NCBI GenBank assembly: GCA_964489215.1 | Contig: CAZAYB010000196.1 | Location: 1 to 5,932 of the forward strand | Direction of reading: 5' to 3' | Source of the DNA: CAZAYB01 sp964489215 | GTDB taxonomy: Bacteria > Planctomycetota > Phycisphaerae > Sedimentisphaerales > Anaerohalosphaeraceae | DNA length: 5,932 nt | Shown here: piece by piece, positions 1-5,068 of the stretch | Layout: each line of letters starts with the position of its first letter | Numbering within the stretch: the stretch's first letter is position 1 | Program-made: the position numbers and the translations under genes | Notes under the pieces: model-generated | Told to the model about the DNA's origin: nothing | The model's database searches: none | Seen by the model: the letters and a program-made list of their open reading frames with translations, nothing else

Positions 1-91
1 GTGGGCGTTTTTTCAGCTGGGCGGTTTGACGCTTCTTGCTTATTTAGTTTGTGTTTTGGTTTACCAGACTGGTTCGCTGCTAACCGGTTAG
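1..91 (+). CDS. feoB: C-terminal end of a FeoB-like ferrous iron transporter (partial, 5' end outside window)
   Basis: The frame starting at base 2 is open from the window edge to a TAG at 89-91 and encodes 29 residues. They begin W-A-F-F-Q and continue into a hydrophobic stretch containing LAYLVCVLVYQTG. This matches the style of the last transmembrane helix of FeoB proteins, which typically end in a W..F....LAYLV..LVYQ pattern. FeoB is an inner-membrane GTPase-linked permease that imports Fe(II), common in anaerobes. Only the last helix is visible: the G domain, the Gate motifs and any feoA neighbour lie outside the window, so the family call rests on this short match alone. Another polytopic membrane protein is possible. 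The stop codon lies inside the hairpin of the terminator that follows, so this is probably the last gene of its transcript. Confidence 0.55.
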   Translation, partial: WAFFQLGGLTLLAYLVCVLVYQTGSLLTG

Positions 92-104
92 GCAGGATTT
101 TTTT
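77..104 (+). terminator. Rho-independent terminator after the FeoB-like gene
   Basis: CTGCTAA (77-83) pairs with TTAgGCAG (88-95, one bulged G) around a CCGG loop, and seven T (98-104) follow almost directly. The core CTAACCGGTTAG is a perfect 12-base palindrome that includes the TAG stop. The T run is only on the plus-strand side, so the hairpin should stop plus-strand transcription and not that of the convergent gene ending at 123. Confidence 0.5.
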
Positions 105-122
105 GGTTCAGTGAGTTCTGGT

Positions 123-911
123 TTACAGAACGTCAGCGGCAATGATTTTTTCATATATTTCGGGGTCGATGAAGCAATCGTTTTGTCTTGGGTTGTATTT
201 TGTGAGCATTTTTACAGCAGCTGCGAATTTTTTTTCAAGATTTGCGACGAAAATTTGATTTGACCCATCTGGGTGAGTCAGCTGCATTTGATAGCAGTGG
301 AGAGTCAGGCGGTCAATTAGAGCTGGTTCTTGTTTTTTTCTGCTTGGCCGATAGTCGAGTTTGTATGAACTTAACATAATCGGAGAGGTGTTTGTGTAGA
401 GCGGGTCTATGGCCAGTCCAAATCCTTCCTTTGCCAGGTGCACCCTTGTCTGGTGTGTGCGGTGGGTTACCGGTGTTACTGCCAGCAGGGACAGTCCCGA
501 GAAGTCTGCCAGGAGCTGATAATTTGTTTTTGCCTGGTTGCCTCTTTTGTGTGTTGTCATTTTTCGGGGGTCGTTTTTGTTCTGTGTTAGCCGATAATTA
601 ATGGTTCCTTTTGTTTTGAGGGGTCTGCCTGCGACAATAGCTAAAAATGTCTGGTTTATTTTCTGCTTTTCATAAGCGCTTGTAAGCGAGCTTTGAGCGT
701 TATAGTTTTTTGCAATGATTACCAGGCCTGAGGCGTCCTTGCTGATATAATGTACCGGTCTAAGATCAGCTCTTGAGCCTGATTTGTCCATGAGCAGGTC
801 AATCAGCCCGGCAGAGCCTGACCGGTCCCTTGTTACGGGTAAGAACGGGGGTTTATTGGCGACTATAATGTCGTCGTCCTCGTGTATTATGTTTATTCTA
901 TGCTTTGCCAT
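123..911 (-). CDS. RluA-family pseudouridine synthase homologue with altered catalytic motif
   Basis: This 262-residue protein has the full RluA-type catalytic domain fold in order: a strand like ILYEDDDLLVVNKP (here IIHEDDDIIVANKP, about residues 8-21), the motif II region (54-65), a K-x-x-x-x-F-L-A-I-V-A-G segment (about 84-95) and RTHQTRVHLA (151-160). Family members convert uridine to pseudouridine in rRNA or tRNA using an aspartate in HRLD-x-x-(T/A)SG. Here that motif reads H54-Y-I-S57-K-D-A-S-G, so the catalytic Asp is Ser57 and the preceding Arg is Tyr. The active-site Tyr of K-x-Y-x-A-x-V is Phe89, and the Gly of (T/G)GRTHQ is His150, while Arg156 is kept. There is no S4 domain. A TTG at 927-929 would add six residues, but the SD-like GAGGT at 921-925 and the promoter at 938-966 favour the ATG at 909-911. 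The fold is near certain; pseudouridylation activity is doubtful. Confidence 0.85.
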   Translation of the reverse strand: MAKHRINIIHEDDDIIVANKPPFLPVTRDRSGSAGLIDLLMDKSGSRADLRPVHYISKDASGLVIIAKNYNAQSSLTSAYEKQKINQTFLAIVAGRPLKTKGTINYRLTQNKNDPRKMTTHKRGNQAKTNYQLLADFSGLSLLAVTPVTHRTHQTRVHLAKEGFGLAIDPLYTNTSPIMLSSYKLDYRPSRKKQEPALIDRLTLHCYQMQLTHPDGSNQIFVANLEKKFAAAVKMLTKYNPRQNDCFIDPEIYEKIIAADVL

Positions 912-920
912 TATTGGTAA

Positions 921-925
921 ACCTC
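921..925 (-). promoter_or_regulatory. Shine-Dalgarno site deciding the start of the RluA-like gene
   Basis: On the minus strand GAGGT lies 9 nt before the ATG at 909-911. The upstream TTG at 927-929 has no SD and would sit almost on the predicted transcription start (near 931), so the ATG is the better start. Confidence 0.55.
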
Positions 926-937
926 GCAAAACGGTTT

Positions 938-966
938 ATTATAGCATGTTTTCAGATTTATATCCA
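938..966 (-). promoter_or_regulatory. Sigma70-like promoter of the RluA-like gene
   Basis: Read on the minus strand, a perfect TATAAT (943-938) is preceded by TGC, an extended -10. A 17-bp spacer separates it from TGGATA (966-961; four of six consensus matches). The predicted start is near 931, giving a leader of about 20 nt. The promoter stands back to back with the plus-strand promoter at 980-1008. Confidence 0.6.
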
Positions 967-979
967 GAACAGATTATTA

Positions 980-1008
980 TTGTTTTTTGGACATGAGCAG
1001 TGTAAAAT
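980..1008 (+). promoter_or_regulatory. Sigma70-like promoter of the DUF2007/zinc-ribbon gene
   Basis: TTGTTT (980-985) is followed after 17 bp by TAAAAT (1003-1008). The predicted transcription start near 1015 lies downstream of the TTG at 1012, which argues that this TTG is not the start codon and that an internal ATG (1036 or 1048) is used. Confidence 0.5.
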
Positions 1009-1035
1009 CAATTGTCCTTATATGATTGTTTCAAA

Positions 1036-1515
1036 ATGGCAGTAAAGATGAATCCAAAAGATGACAGACTTGTTAATGCAGGTTTTTATTATGAGGAGTT
1101 CGAGGCCCGGATTGCCCGTGAGTATCTGGAGTCGGTTGGTATAAAGTCGGTTTTGACAGGTATAAATTTCGTCAATACCTACTGGCTGCTGGCCAATGCT
1201 GAGGGCGGCATCAAATTAAAAGTTCGTGCTGAAGATTATCAAAGGGCCAGAACCGAGCTTGAAAAATTAAGCGAGAGCAATCTTTCGGGCAGCACCGAGG
1301 CGGGGGAGTTTTTTGAGCAGGGCCAGGGGAAGGTTCAAGAGCATGAGGATTTGCCTGTTTGTCCGGAGTGCGGAAGTGAGGATATTGGTTTTGAGAGGTT
1401 TTCACGGTGGGTCATAGTAATCGGTTTGTTTTTGGTGCGGATTCCGTTTCCGATTTTGAAAAATCAGTGGATTTGTAATCAGTGCGGGCATAAGTGGCGA
1501 AAAACGGGTTTTTGA
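1036..1515 (+). CDS. DUF2007 (putative signal-transducing) protein with C-terminal zinc ribbon
   Basis: This 159-residue protein has two parts. Residues about 11-78 resemble the DUF2007 domain, a small ferredoxin-like fold sometimes labelled a putative signal-transducing protein; visible hallmarks are F-E-A-x-I-A-R-x-Y-L-E-S-V-G-I and the later A-E-D-Y-x-x-A-R-x-x-L. After an acidic, Gly/Glu-rich linker (about 80-105) comes a zinc ribbon with C109-P-E-C112 and C147-N-Q-C150-G-H-K-W. Between the cysteine pairs is a hydrophobic run of about 17 residues (125-141). The same domain pair occurs in uncharacterised proteins of Planctomycetes and other bacteria, and no reaction is known for it. In-frame starts are TTG 1012, ATG 1036 and ATG 1048, none with a good SD. 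The promoter excludes the TTG, and ATG 1048 (MNPKDDRLV) is equally plausible. It is probably monocistronic, but what follows is lost in the assembly gap. Confidence 0.8.
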   Translation: MAVKMNPKDDRLVNAGFYYEEFEARIAREYLESVGIKSVLTGINFVNTYWLLANAEGGIKLKVRAEDYQRARTELEKLSESNLSGSTEAGEFFEQGQGKVQEHEDLPVCPECGSEDIGFERFSRWVIVIGLFLVRIPFPILKNQWICNQCGHKWRKTGF

Positions 1516-1576
1516 CAGGTTTTTTTGAGTTTTTGGGGTGATGGTAATGACATTTGCAGTGATTAGCCGATAGAGA

Positions 1577-1676
1577 NNNNNNNNNNNNNNNNNNNNNNNN
1601 NNNNNNNNNNNNNNNNNNNNNNNNNNNNNNNNNNNNNNNNNNNNNNNNNNNNNNNNNNNNNNNNNNNNNNNNNNNN
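1577..1676. other. Assembly gap of 100 N
   Basis: Exactly 100 undetermined bases, the usual placeholder for a scaffold join of unknown length. The true distance and content between the DUF2007 gene and the membrane-protein gene are therefore unknown, and that adjacency should be treated with care. The flanks (1516-1576 and 1677-1715) hold no gene or clear hairpin. ATTATTATAAC just after the gap could contain a -10 whose -35 would be in the gap. Confidence 0.98.
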
Positions 1677-1715
1677 ATTATTATAACGGGTATTTTAAGG
1701 AATTACAGGTACCAT

Positions 1716-2195
1716 ATGAATTACGAAAATAGCTGGAAGTTTGAAGGCAACAAAAAGCACGCTGTTGATATTGCCAGAAATCTTTTTGTCGGGTTTGGTA
1801 ACGAGATATTTGAAAACAGTGAGGAGCGTGTGGTTTTTAAGGGTAAGGGTTTTGGCGGTTTCAGGGGCGGTCAAAATCCTTTGTCTTTGATATCGTATTT
1901 TGAGGCTGATGCAGGTAAGGAGGGTGAGCTGACTATTAAAGCTGAATTCGGGGGCATTAAAAAGCTTATGATATGGCTTGTTTGTTTTATCTTTTTGCTT
2001 TCGATATTTTTTGTGATTCTTTTTGGTGTGATATTCAGAAATGATCAGCAAAGCGGGAAAATTATTCTCTTATCGGTTTTACCTTTTTTGCCTTGGATTT
2101 TCATTATTCCGTTAATGGGATTTTTTATTCGCAAGAAAATGGTTGAGGCGATAGAGACGCTCGGCAATAATATGGTTGCAGCGGGAGGTGGTTGA
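1716..2195 (+). CDS. Hypothetical membrane protein with two predicted helices
   Basis: I do not recognise a family in this 159-residue protein. It has a soluble N-terminal part (about 1-80) with alternating charged and glycine-rich segments (G-K-G-F-G-G-F-R-G-G near 44-53). Two strongly hydrophobic stretches follow, about residues 84-107 and 117-137, the second followed by basic R-K-K. A short tail ends in A-A-G-G-G. The layout suggests a cytoplasmic domain anchored by a helical hairpin, with only a short loop (R-N-D-Q-Q-S-G-K) between the helices. The ATG at 1716 is preceded by AGGT with about 6 nt spacing, a reasonable SD. The upstream gene is beyond the assembly gap, and the next gene has its own promoter, so nothing in the context assigns a role. 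The codon pattern matches its neighbours and an antisense frame here shows no family features, so I believe the gene is real. Confidence 0.7.
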   Translation: MNYENSWKFEGNKKHAVDIARNLFVGFGNEIFENSEERVVFKGKGFGGFRGGQNPLSLISYFEADAGKEGELTIKAEFGGIKKLMIWLVCFIFLLSIFFVILFGVIFRNDQQSGKIILLSVLPFLPWIFIIPLMGFFIRKKMVEAIETLGNNMVAAGGG

Positions 2196-2258
2196 TTATA
2201 TTTGTTTTATGTGATTTGTTATGGAAAACGAGTTTTTGTCACAAGAGATATAAAAGTG

Positions 2259-2287
2259 TTGAATTAGGTGTTGTTTGAATGTAAAAT
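2259..2287 (+). promoter_or_regulatory. Sigma70-like promoter of the mltA gene
   Basis: TTGAAT (2259-2264; four of six consensus matches) and TAAAAT (2282-2287; five of six) are separated by 17 bp. The predicted start near 2294 gives a leader of about 50 nt before the ATG at 2346. It shares the TG-TAAAAT core with the promoter at 980-1008. Confidence 0.55.
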
Positions 2288-2345
2288 CCTGTTTTTACTG
2301 AGGATGTGCAGTTGACGAAATATATTTTTATGGATGGATAGAATT

Positions 2346-3587
2346 ATGCAAATCAGCAAGAGGCTGGTCAGTTTTGGGGGTTTGGCTTTAATTGTTTCAG
2401 TAATTGCGGGGGTTACCGGCTGTCAGCGTAAGGTTGTAAGTGAGCCTGATTATGACAGGCAGCTTCGGCCGGGCGAAAAGGCTCTTCGTAAGATAACAGA
2501 TCCTTCAAAGATACCAGATATCACAATTGCCTGTTACAATCTCGATGATTTGCAGGAGGCAGTTGGCAGAAGCATCAATTATATGAGTAAACCATCGAGT
2601 ACGGAATTTTTTCCGATGAGCGGTATTACTCACGCTAAGGTGATGGCCAGTCTTGTTGAGCTTGATCGTATGCTGGCCAGCGGTATGAGGGGTACGGAGC
2701 TTAAGCTTGCAATTTTGCGTAAATTTGATTTTTATACATCAGTAGGCTGGGACGGCAGCGGTGATGTCCTTTTTACCGGTTATTATACTCCAATATTTGA
2801 CGGTTCCCTTAAGCGTACGGAAAAATATAAGTATCCGTTGTATTCGCAGCCTAAGGACCTTGTAAAGGGCCCTAAGGGGCAGATACTGGGCAGGAGACTG
2901 CCCGGCGGTAATATTGTACCCTATCCGACGAGGAAAGAGATTTCAAATTCGAATATGCTTGCAGGTAAGGAGATCGCCTGGCTTGAAAGTCCTTTTGAGT
3001 CTTATATCGCTCATGTTCAGGGCTCTGCCAAAGTCAGGCTTGATAACGGTGAGATGGTTACTTTGGGTTATTCGGCGAACAACGGTCATGAGTACAGGAG
3101 CGTTTCGCGTTTGATGGTTCAAAGCGGTGCAATTCCCAGCCATAAGTTAAGTCTTTCTGCAATGATAGATTACTTTAAGGCTCATCCTCAGAAGGTTGAG
3201 GAATTTACCAATCAAAATCCGCGTTTTGTTTTCTTTCAGCGTTCATCCGGTCCGCCGAGAGGAAGTTTGAATGAGCCTGTTACCACGATGCGTACAATCG
3301 CAACGGACAAGGATATTTATCCCCGGGCGAGCGTTACCTTTGTGTCGGCAGAGCTTCCGAGAATGGTTGGCCCCAGGATGTTTACGGGTATGTACACGGG
3401 GTTTTTTCTTGATCAGGATACGGGAGGAGCTATTCGGGCACCGGGAAGATGCGATGTTTATATGGGGGTAGGAGAGCAGGCAGGCAGGCTCGCAGGTCAG
3501 ACATACCGCCAGGGCAGATTGTATTATCTTTTTCTTAAGGACAGGTATCTGACCGGCAGCGCAACTGGAATTGTGAAGAAAGATTAA
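2346..3587 (+). CDS. mltA: MltA-type membrane-bound lytic murein transglycosylase (lipoprotein)
   Basis: This 413-residue protein cleaves the MurNAc-GlcNAc bond of peptidoglycan with formation of 1,6-anhydro-MurNAc, acting from the outer membrane in family members. A lipoprotein signal (M-Q-I-S-K-R, a hydrophobic core, lipobox V-T-G-C26) opens it. MltA-domain motifs follow in order: FTGYYTP (143-149), HVQGS with a downstream R-L-D-N-G (223-236), NGHEYRS (246-252), NPRFVFFQ (about 291-298), and the C-terminal 3D/double-psi barrel stretch QDTGGAIRAPGRCD (357-370) followed by Y-M-G-V-G-E-Q-A-G. Both conserved aspartates of that stretch, Asp358 and Asp370, are present; the known catalytic Asp of MltA lies in this region, so activity is expected. 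Length is near that of the family. ATG 2334 would add MDRI; ATG 2346 is preferred because GGA lies 7 nt upstream and the signal peptide has normal length. No partner enzyme of wall turnover is adjacent. Confidence 0.93.
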   Translation: MQISKRLVSFGGLALIVSVIAGVTGCQRKVVSEPDYDRQLRPGEKALRKITDPSKIPDITIACYNLDDLQEAVGRSINYMSKPSSTEFFPMSGITHAKVMASLVELDRMLASGMRGTELKLAILRKFDFYTSVGWDGSGDVLFTGYYTPIFDGSLKRTEKYKYPLYSQPKDLVKGPKGQILGRRLPGGNIVPYPTRKEISNSNMLAGKEIAWLESPFESYIAHVQGSAKVRLDNGEMVTLGYSANNGHEYRSVSRLMVQSGAIPSHKLSLSAMIDYFKAHPQKVEEFTNQNPRFVFFQRSSGPPRGSLNEPVTTMRTIATDKDIYPRASVTFVSAELPRMVGPRMFTGMYTGFFLDQDTGGAIRAPGRCDVYMGVGEQAGRLAGQTYRQGRLYYLFLKDRYLTGSATGIVKKD

Positions 3588-3618
3588 GAGCGGCTTTCCG
3601 CCAAAATGAATAATCAGA

Positions 3619-3647
3619 GCTGTTTTGAATTTTACCGCTGTTTTGAA
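3619..3647. repeat. Direct repeat GCTGTTTTGAA, two copies
   Basis: The 11-mer GCTGTTTTGAA occurs at 3619-3629 and 3637-3647, starts 18 bp apart, and a partial third copy (GCTGTTCT) starts at 3648. It lies between the convergent 3' ends of mltA and the FHA gene. I see no hairpin joining the copies and assign no function. Confidence 0.5.
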
Positions 3648-3695
3648 GCTGTTCTATATTTTTAATGCCCGGACCTTTTTAAATAATTGGCACGT

Positions 3696-4169
3696 TCACG
3701 AACCAGCGGCGCTTTGATCGTTTACATTATTGAGCATTTGCGATTCTGAGAAGGTCTGGTCCATGTTTGGGGTCTGGTAGTCAGCGAATTCCTGGGCATT
3801 TTGCACTAAATTGTTCTTATCTTTAATTGACCCTGGGGGCTGCATAATGTAATCGTCACTGGAGAGCTGATCTGGTTTGCCGTTTATCTGTACGATGAAT
3901 TTCAAAGGTCCGACACCTATAGTGTCACCGGGATTAAGCTGAGCTTCCTCAACCTGCTGGCCATTTACGTAAGTTCCGTTTCTTGAGCCCATGTCCCTTA
4001 TATTGAGGTTTCCTTCTGATTCATATATTTCGCAGTGTCTTCTTGAGACAATCATTAGAGGTATGCACAGGTCACACTCCTGTCTTCTGCCTATGATGGT
4101 AACGGAACTGGGAAGTTTGAACGATTTGCGAGTACGGTTTTTCTTGAAAAGTACAAGATTGATATCCAT
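3696..4169 (-). CDS. FHA-domain protein with disordered C-terminal tail
   Basis: This 157-residue protein has a single forkhead-associated domain over about residues 3-96. The defining residues are G27-R28, S42-R43-R-H45 and the S62-R-N64-G65-T-Y-V-N-G stretch, followed by L-x-x-G-D-x-I-x-V-G. FHA domains bind phosphothreonine peptides, so a partner of Ser/Thr kinase signalling is expected, but no kinase or phosphatase of that kind is in the window. Residues about 97-157 are polar, rich in Q, N, S and D, with no recognisable domain, and probably disordered. No signal peptide or membrane helix is visible, so it should be cytoplasmic. GGAG (4177-4180, minus strand) lies 7 nt before the ATG, a good SD. 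The gene is a single unit with its own promoter, divergent from the HAD gene and convergent with mltA. Confidence 0.92.
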   Translation of the reverse strand: MDINLVLFKKNRTRKSFKLPSSVTIIGRRQECDLCIPLMIVSRRHCEIYESEGNLNIRDMGSRNGTYVNGQQVEEAQLNPGDTIGVGPLKFIVQINGKPDQLSSDDYIMQPPGSIKDKNNLVQNAQEFADYQTPNMDQTFSESQMLNNVNDQSAAGS

Positions 4170-4201
4170 TTTTTGACTCCTAATTCTGTTCCAACAAATT
4201 C

Positions 4202-4229
4202 ATTATATGATAAAAAACGGAATTTACAA
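4202..4229 (-). promoter_or_regulatory. Sigma70-like promoter of the FHA gene
   Basis: On the minus strand TTGTAA (4229-4224) and a perfect TATAAT (4207-4202) are separated by 16 bp. The predicted start is near 4195, a leader of about 26 nt. Directly upstream of the -35 is the tract of seven T and seven A (4232-4245), placed where an UP element would bind the RNA polymerase alpha subunit; that role is inference. Confidence 0.6.
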
Positions 4230-4231
4230 GA

Positions 4232-4245
4232 TTTTTTTAAAAAAA
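4232..4245. promoter_or_regulatory. T7A7 tract, candidate UP element
   Basis: Seven T followed by seven A form a perfect 14-base palindrome just upstream of the FHA promoter. It has no GC stem, so it is not a terminator. Its position relative to the -35 fits an UP element or a rigid A-tract. Confidence 0.35.
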
Positions 4246-4308
4246 CAGGTTATAAGTGGGCTTTGATCGCGGATTAGATATTTTAATTTTAGAGTTTTTT
4301 TGTTATTT

Positions 4309-4337
4309 TTGAAATTATCTGGCCCTTGAACAATTAT
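4309..4337 (+). promoter_or_regulatory. Possible promoter of the HAD phosphatase gene
   Basis: TTGAAA (4309-4314) and AATTAT (4332-4337) are 17 bp apart. The -35 matches five of six consensus bases and the -10 four of six. The predicted start near 4344 coincides with the SD, which would give a leader of about 20 nt. The surrounding AT richness makes chance matches likely. Confidence 0.3.
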
Positions 4338-4343
4338 TTTTTT

Positions 4344-4348
4344 GGAGG
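4344..4348 (+). promoter_or_regulatory. Strong Shine-Dalgarno with unusually long spacing (HAD gene)
   Basis: GGAGG is a full SD core, but 14 nt separate it from the ATG at 4363, against the usual 5-9. No in-frame ATG, GTG or TTG lies between them. The TTG at 4342 overlaps the SD and cannot use it. Confidence 0.55.
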
Positions 4349-4362
4349 TTAATTCTGTTAAA

Positions 4363-5010
4363 ATGAGCTATAAAGCAGTGATATTCGATCTTGACGGCAC
4401 TTTAGTTAATACTATAGGGGATTTGACCAATTCAATGAATTATGCCCTTGAGCGGGCAGGGCTGGGTTTGCGGAGCAAGGATGAATGTTCCAAAATGGTA
4501 GGCAATGGTGTTGTTGAATTTGCAAGGCGAGCTATCGGGGACAAAAGCAAGGAGTTTAAGCTTGATGAGGTTCTTGGTTATATGAAAGAGCATTACGGGA
4601 AGAATTATTTCGCAGAGACCAGGCCTTTTGACGGTATATGTGAGCTGATTGAAAGTTTGAAGGACAGAGGTATTAAGCTTGCGGTCGTGACGAACAAGCA
4701 TCACGAGTCTGCGGAGAATGTTGTCGAGCATTTTTTCGGTAAGGATACGTTTGATTATATTGGGGGTGAAGGTCAAGGCAGAGCGTTAAAGCCAGATCCG
4801 AGGGTGACACTGGATGCAGCTGATAAACTTGGCGTATCGACAGACCAGGCTGTGTTTGTCGGTGACAGCGATGTTGATATGATAACCGCCCGGAAGACGA
4901 ATATGAAAGCGGTTGGAGTTAGCTGGGGCTACAGGTCGGTTGAGGAGCTGAAAAGGGCAGGGGCTGATGTTATAGTTGATCGGCCAAGCGAGATTGCGGA
5001 TATGATTTGA
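4363..5010 (+). CDS. HAD-superfamily hydrolase, phosphoglycolate phosphatase type
   Basis: This 215-residue protein shows all four HAD motifs: motif I D9-L-D11-G-T-L (nucleophile and acid/base Asp), motif II T110-N-K, motif III Lys143 in L-K-P-D-P, and motif IV V-G-D168-S-D-V-D172-M. The alpha-helical cap between motifs I and II (about residues 15-85) is the C1 type of the Gph/PGP group, and the M-K-A-V-G-V-S-W-G-Y-R-S segment near 181-192 is typical of phosphoglycolate phosphatases. It should be a cytoplasmic Mg-dependent phosphomonoesterase. 2-Phosphoglycolate is the likeliest substrate, but related enzymes (pyrophosphatase PpaX, phosphosugar or nucleotidase members) look alike at this level, so I give no symbol. 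The ATG at 4363 yields the normal M-S-Y-K-A-V-I-F-D-L-D start. The gene stands alone, divergent from the FHA gene and convergent with the phosphoesterase gene, 58 bp from its end. Confidence 0.9.
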   Translation: MSYKAVIFDLDGTLVNTIGDLTNSMNYALERAGLGLRSKDECSKMVGNGVVEFARRAIGDKSKEFKLDEVLGYMKEHYGKNYFAETRPFDGICELIESLKDRGIKLAVVTNKHHESAENVVEHFFGKDTFDYIGGEGQGRALKPDPRVTLDAADKLGVSTDQAVFVGDSDVDMITARKTNMKAVGVSWGYRSVEELKRAGADVIVDRPSEIADMI

Positions 5011-5068
5011 ATGATTTGTGCATCCCGCGGCGGAACAAACCTGGGGGGAGCGACATTGTTGTATGGTG

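Noticed and set aside
392..601. Open frame on the plus strand inside the RluA-like gene
   Set aside because: It lies opposite conserved RluA segments and its Cys/Gly/Leu-rich product has no recognisable feature.
1012..1035. TTG start extending the DUF2007 protein by eight residues
   Set aside because: No SD, and it lies at or before the predicted transcription start of the promoter at 980-1008.
1695..2051. Open frame of 118 codons on the minus strand opposite the membrane-protein gene
   Set aside because: Composition is Lys/Thr/Leu-rich with no family motif, and it mirrors a gene with a plausible SD and clear membrane topology; read as an antisense shadow.
3590..3601. GCGG-CTTT-CCGC hairpin just after mltA as a terminator
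   Set aside because: Only a 4-bp stem and no T run follows on either strand.
4232..4245. T7A7 palindrome as a terminator between the FHA and HAD genes
   Set aside because: It lies between two divergent promoters, has no GC stem, and would not be stable as an RNA hairpin.
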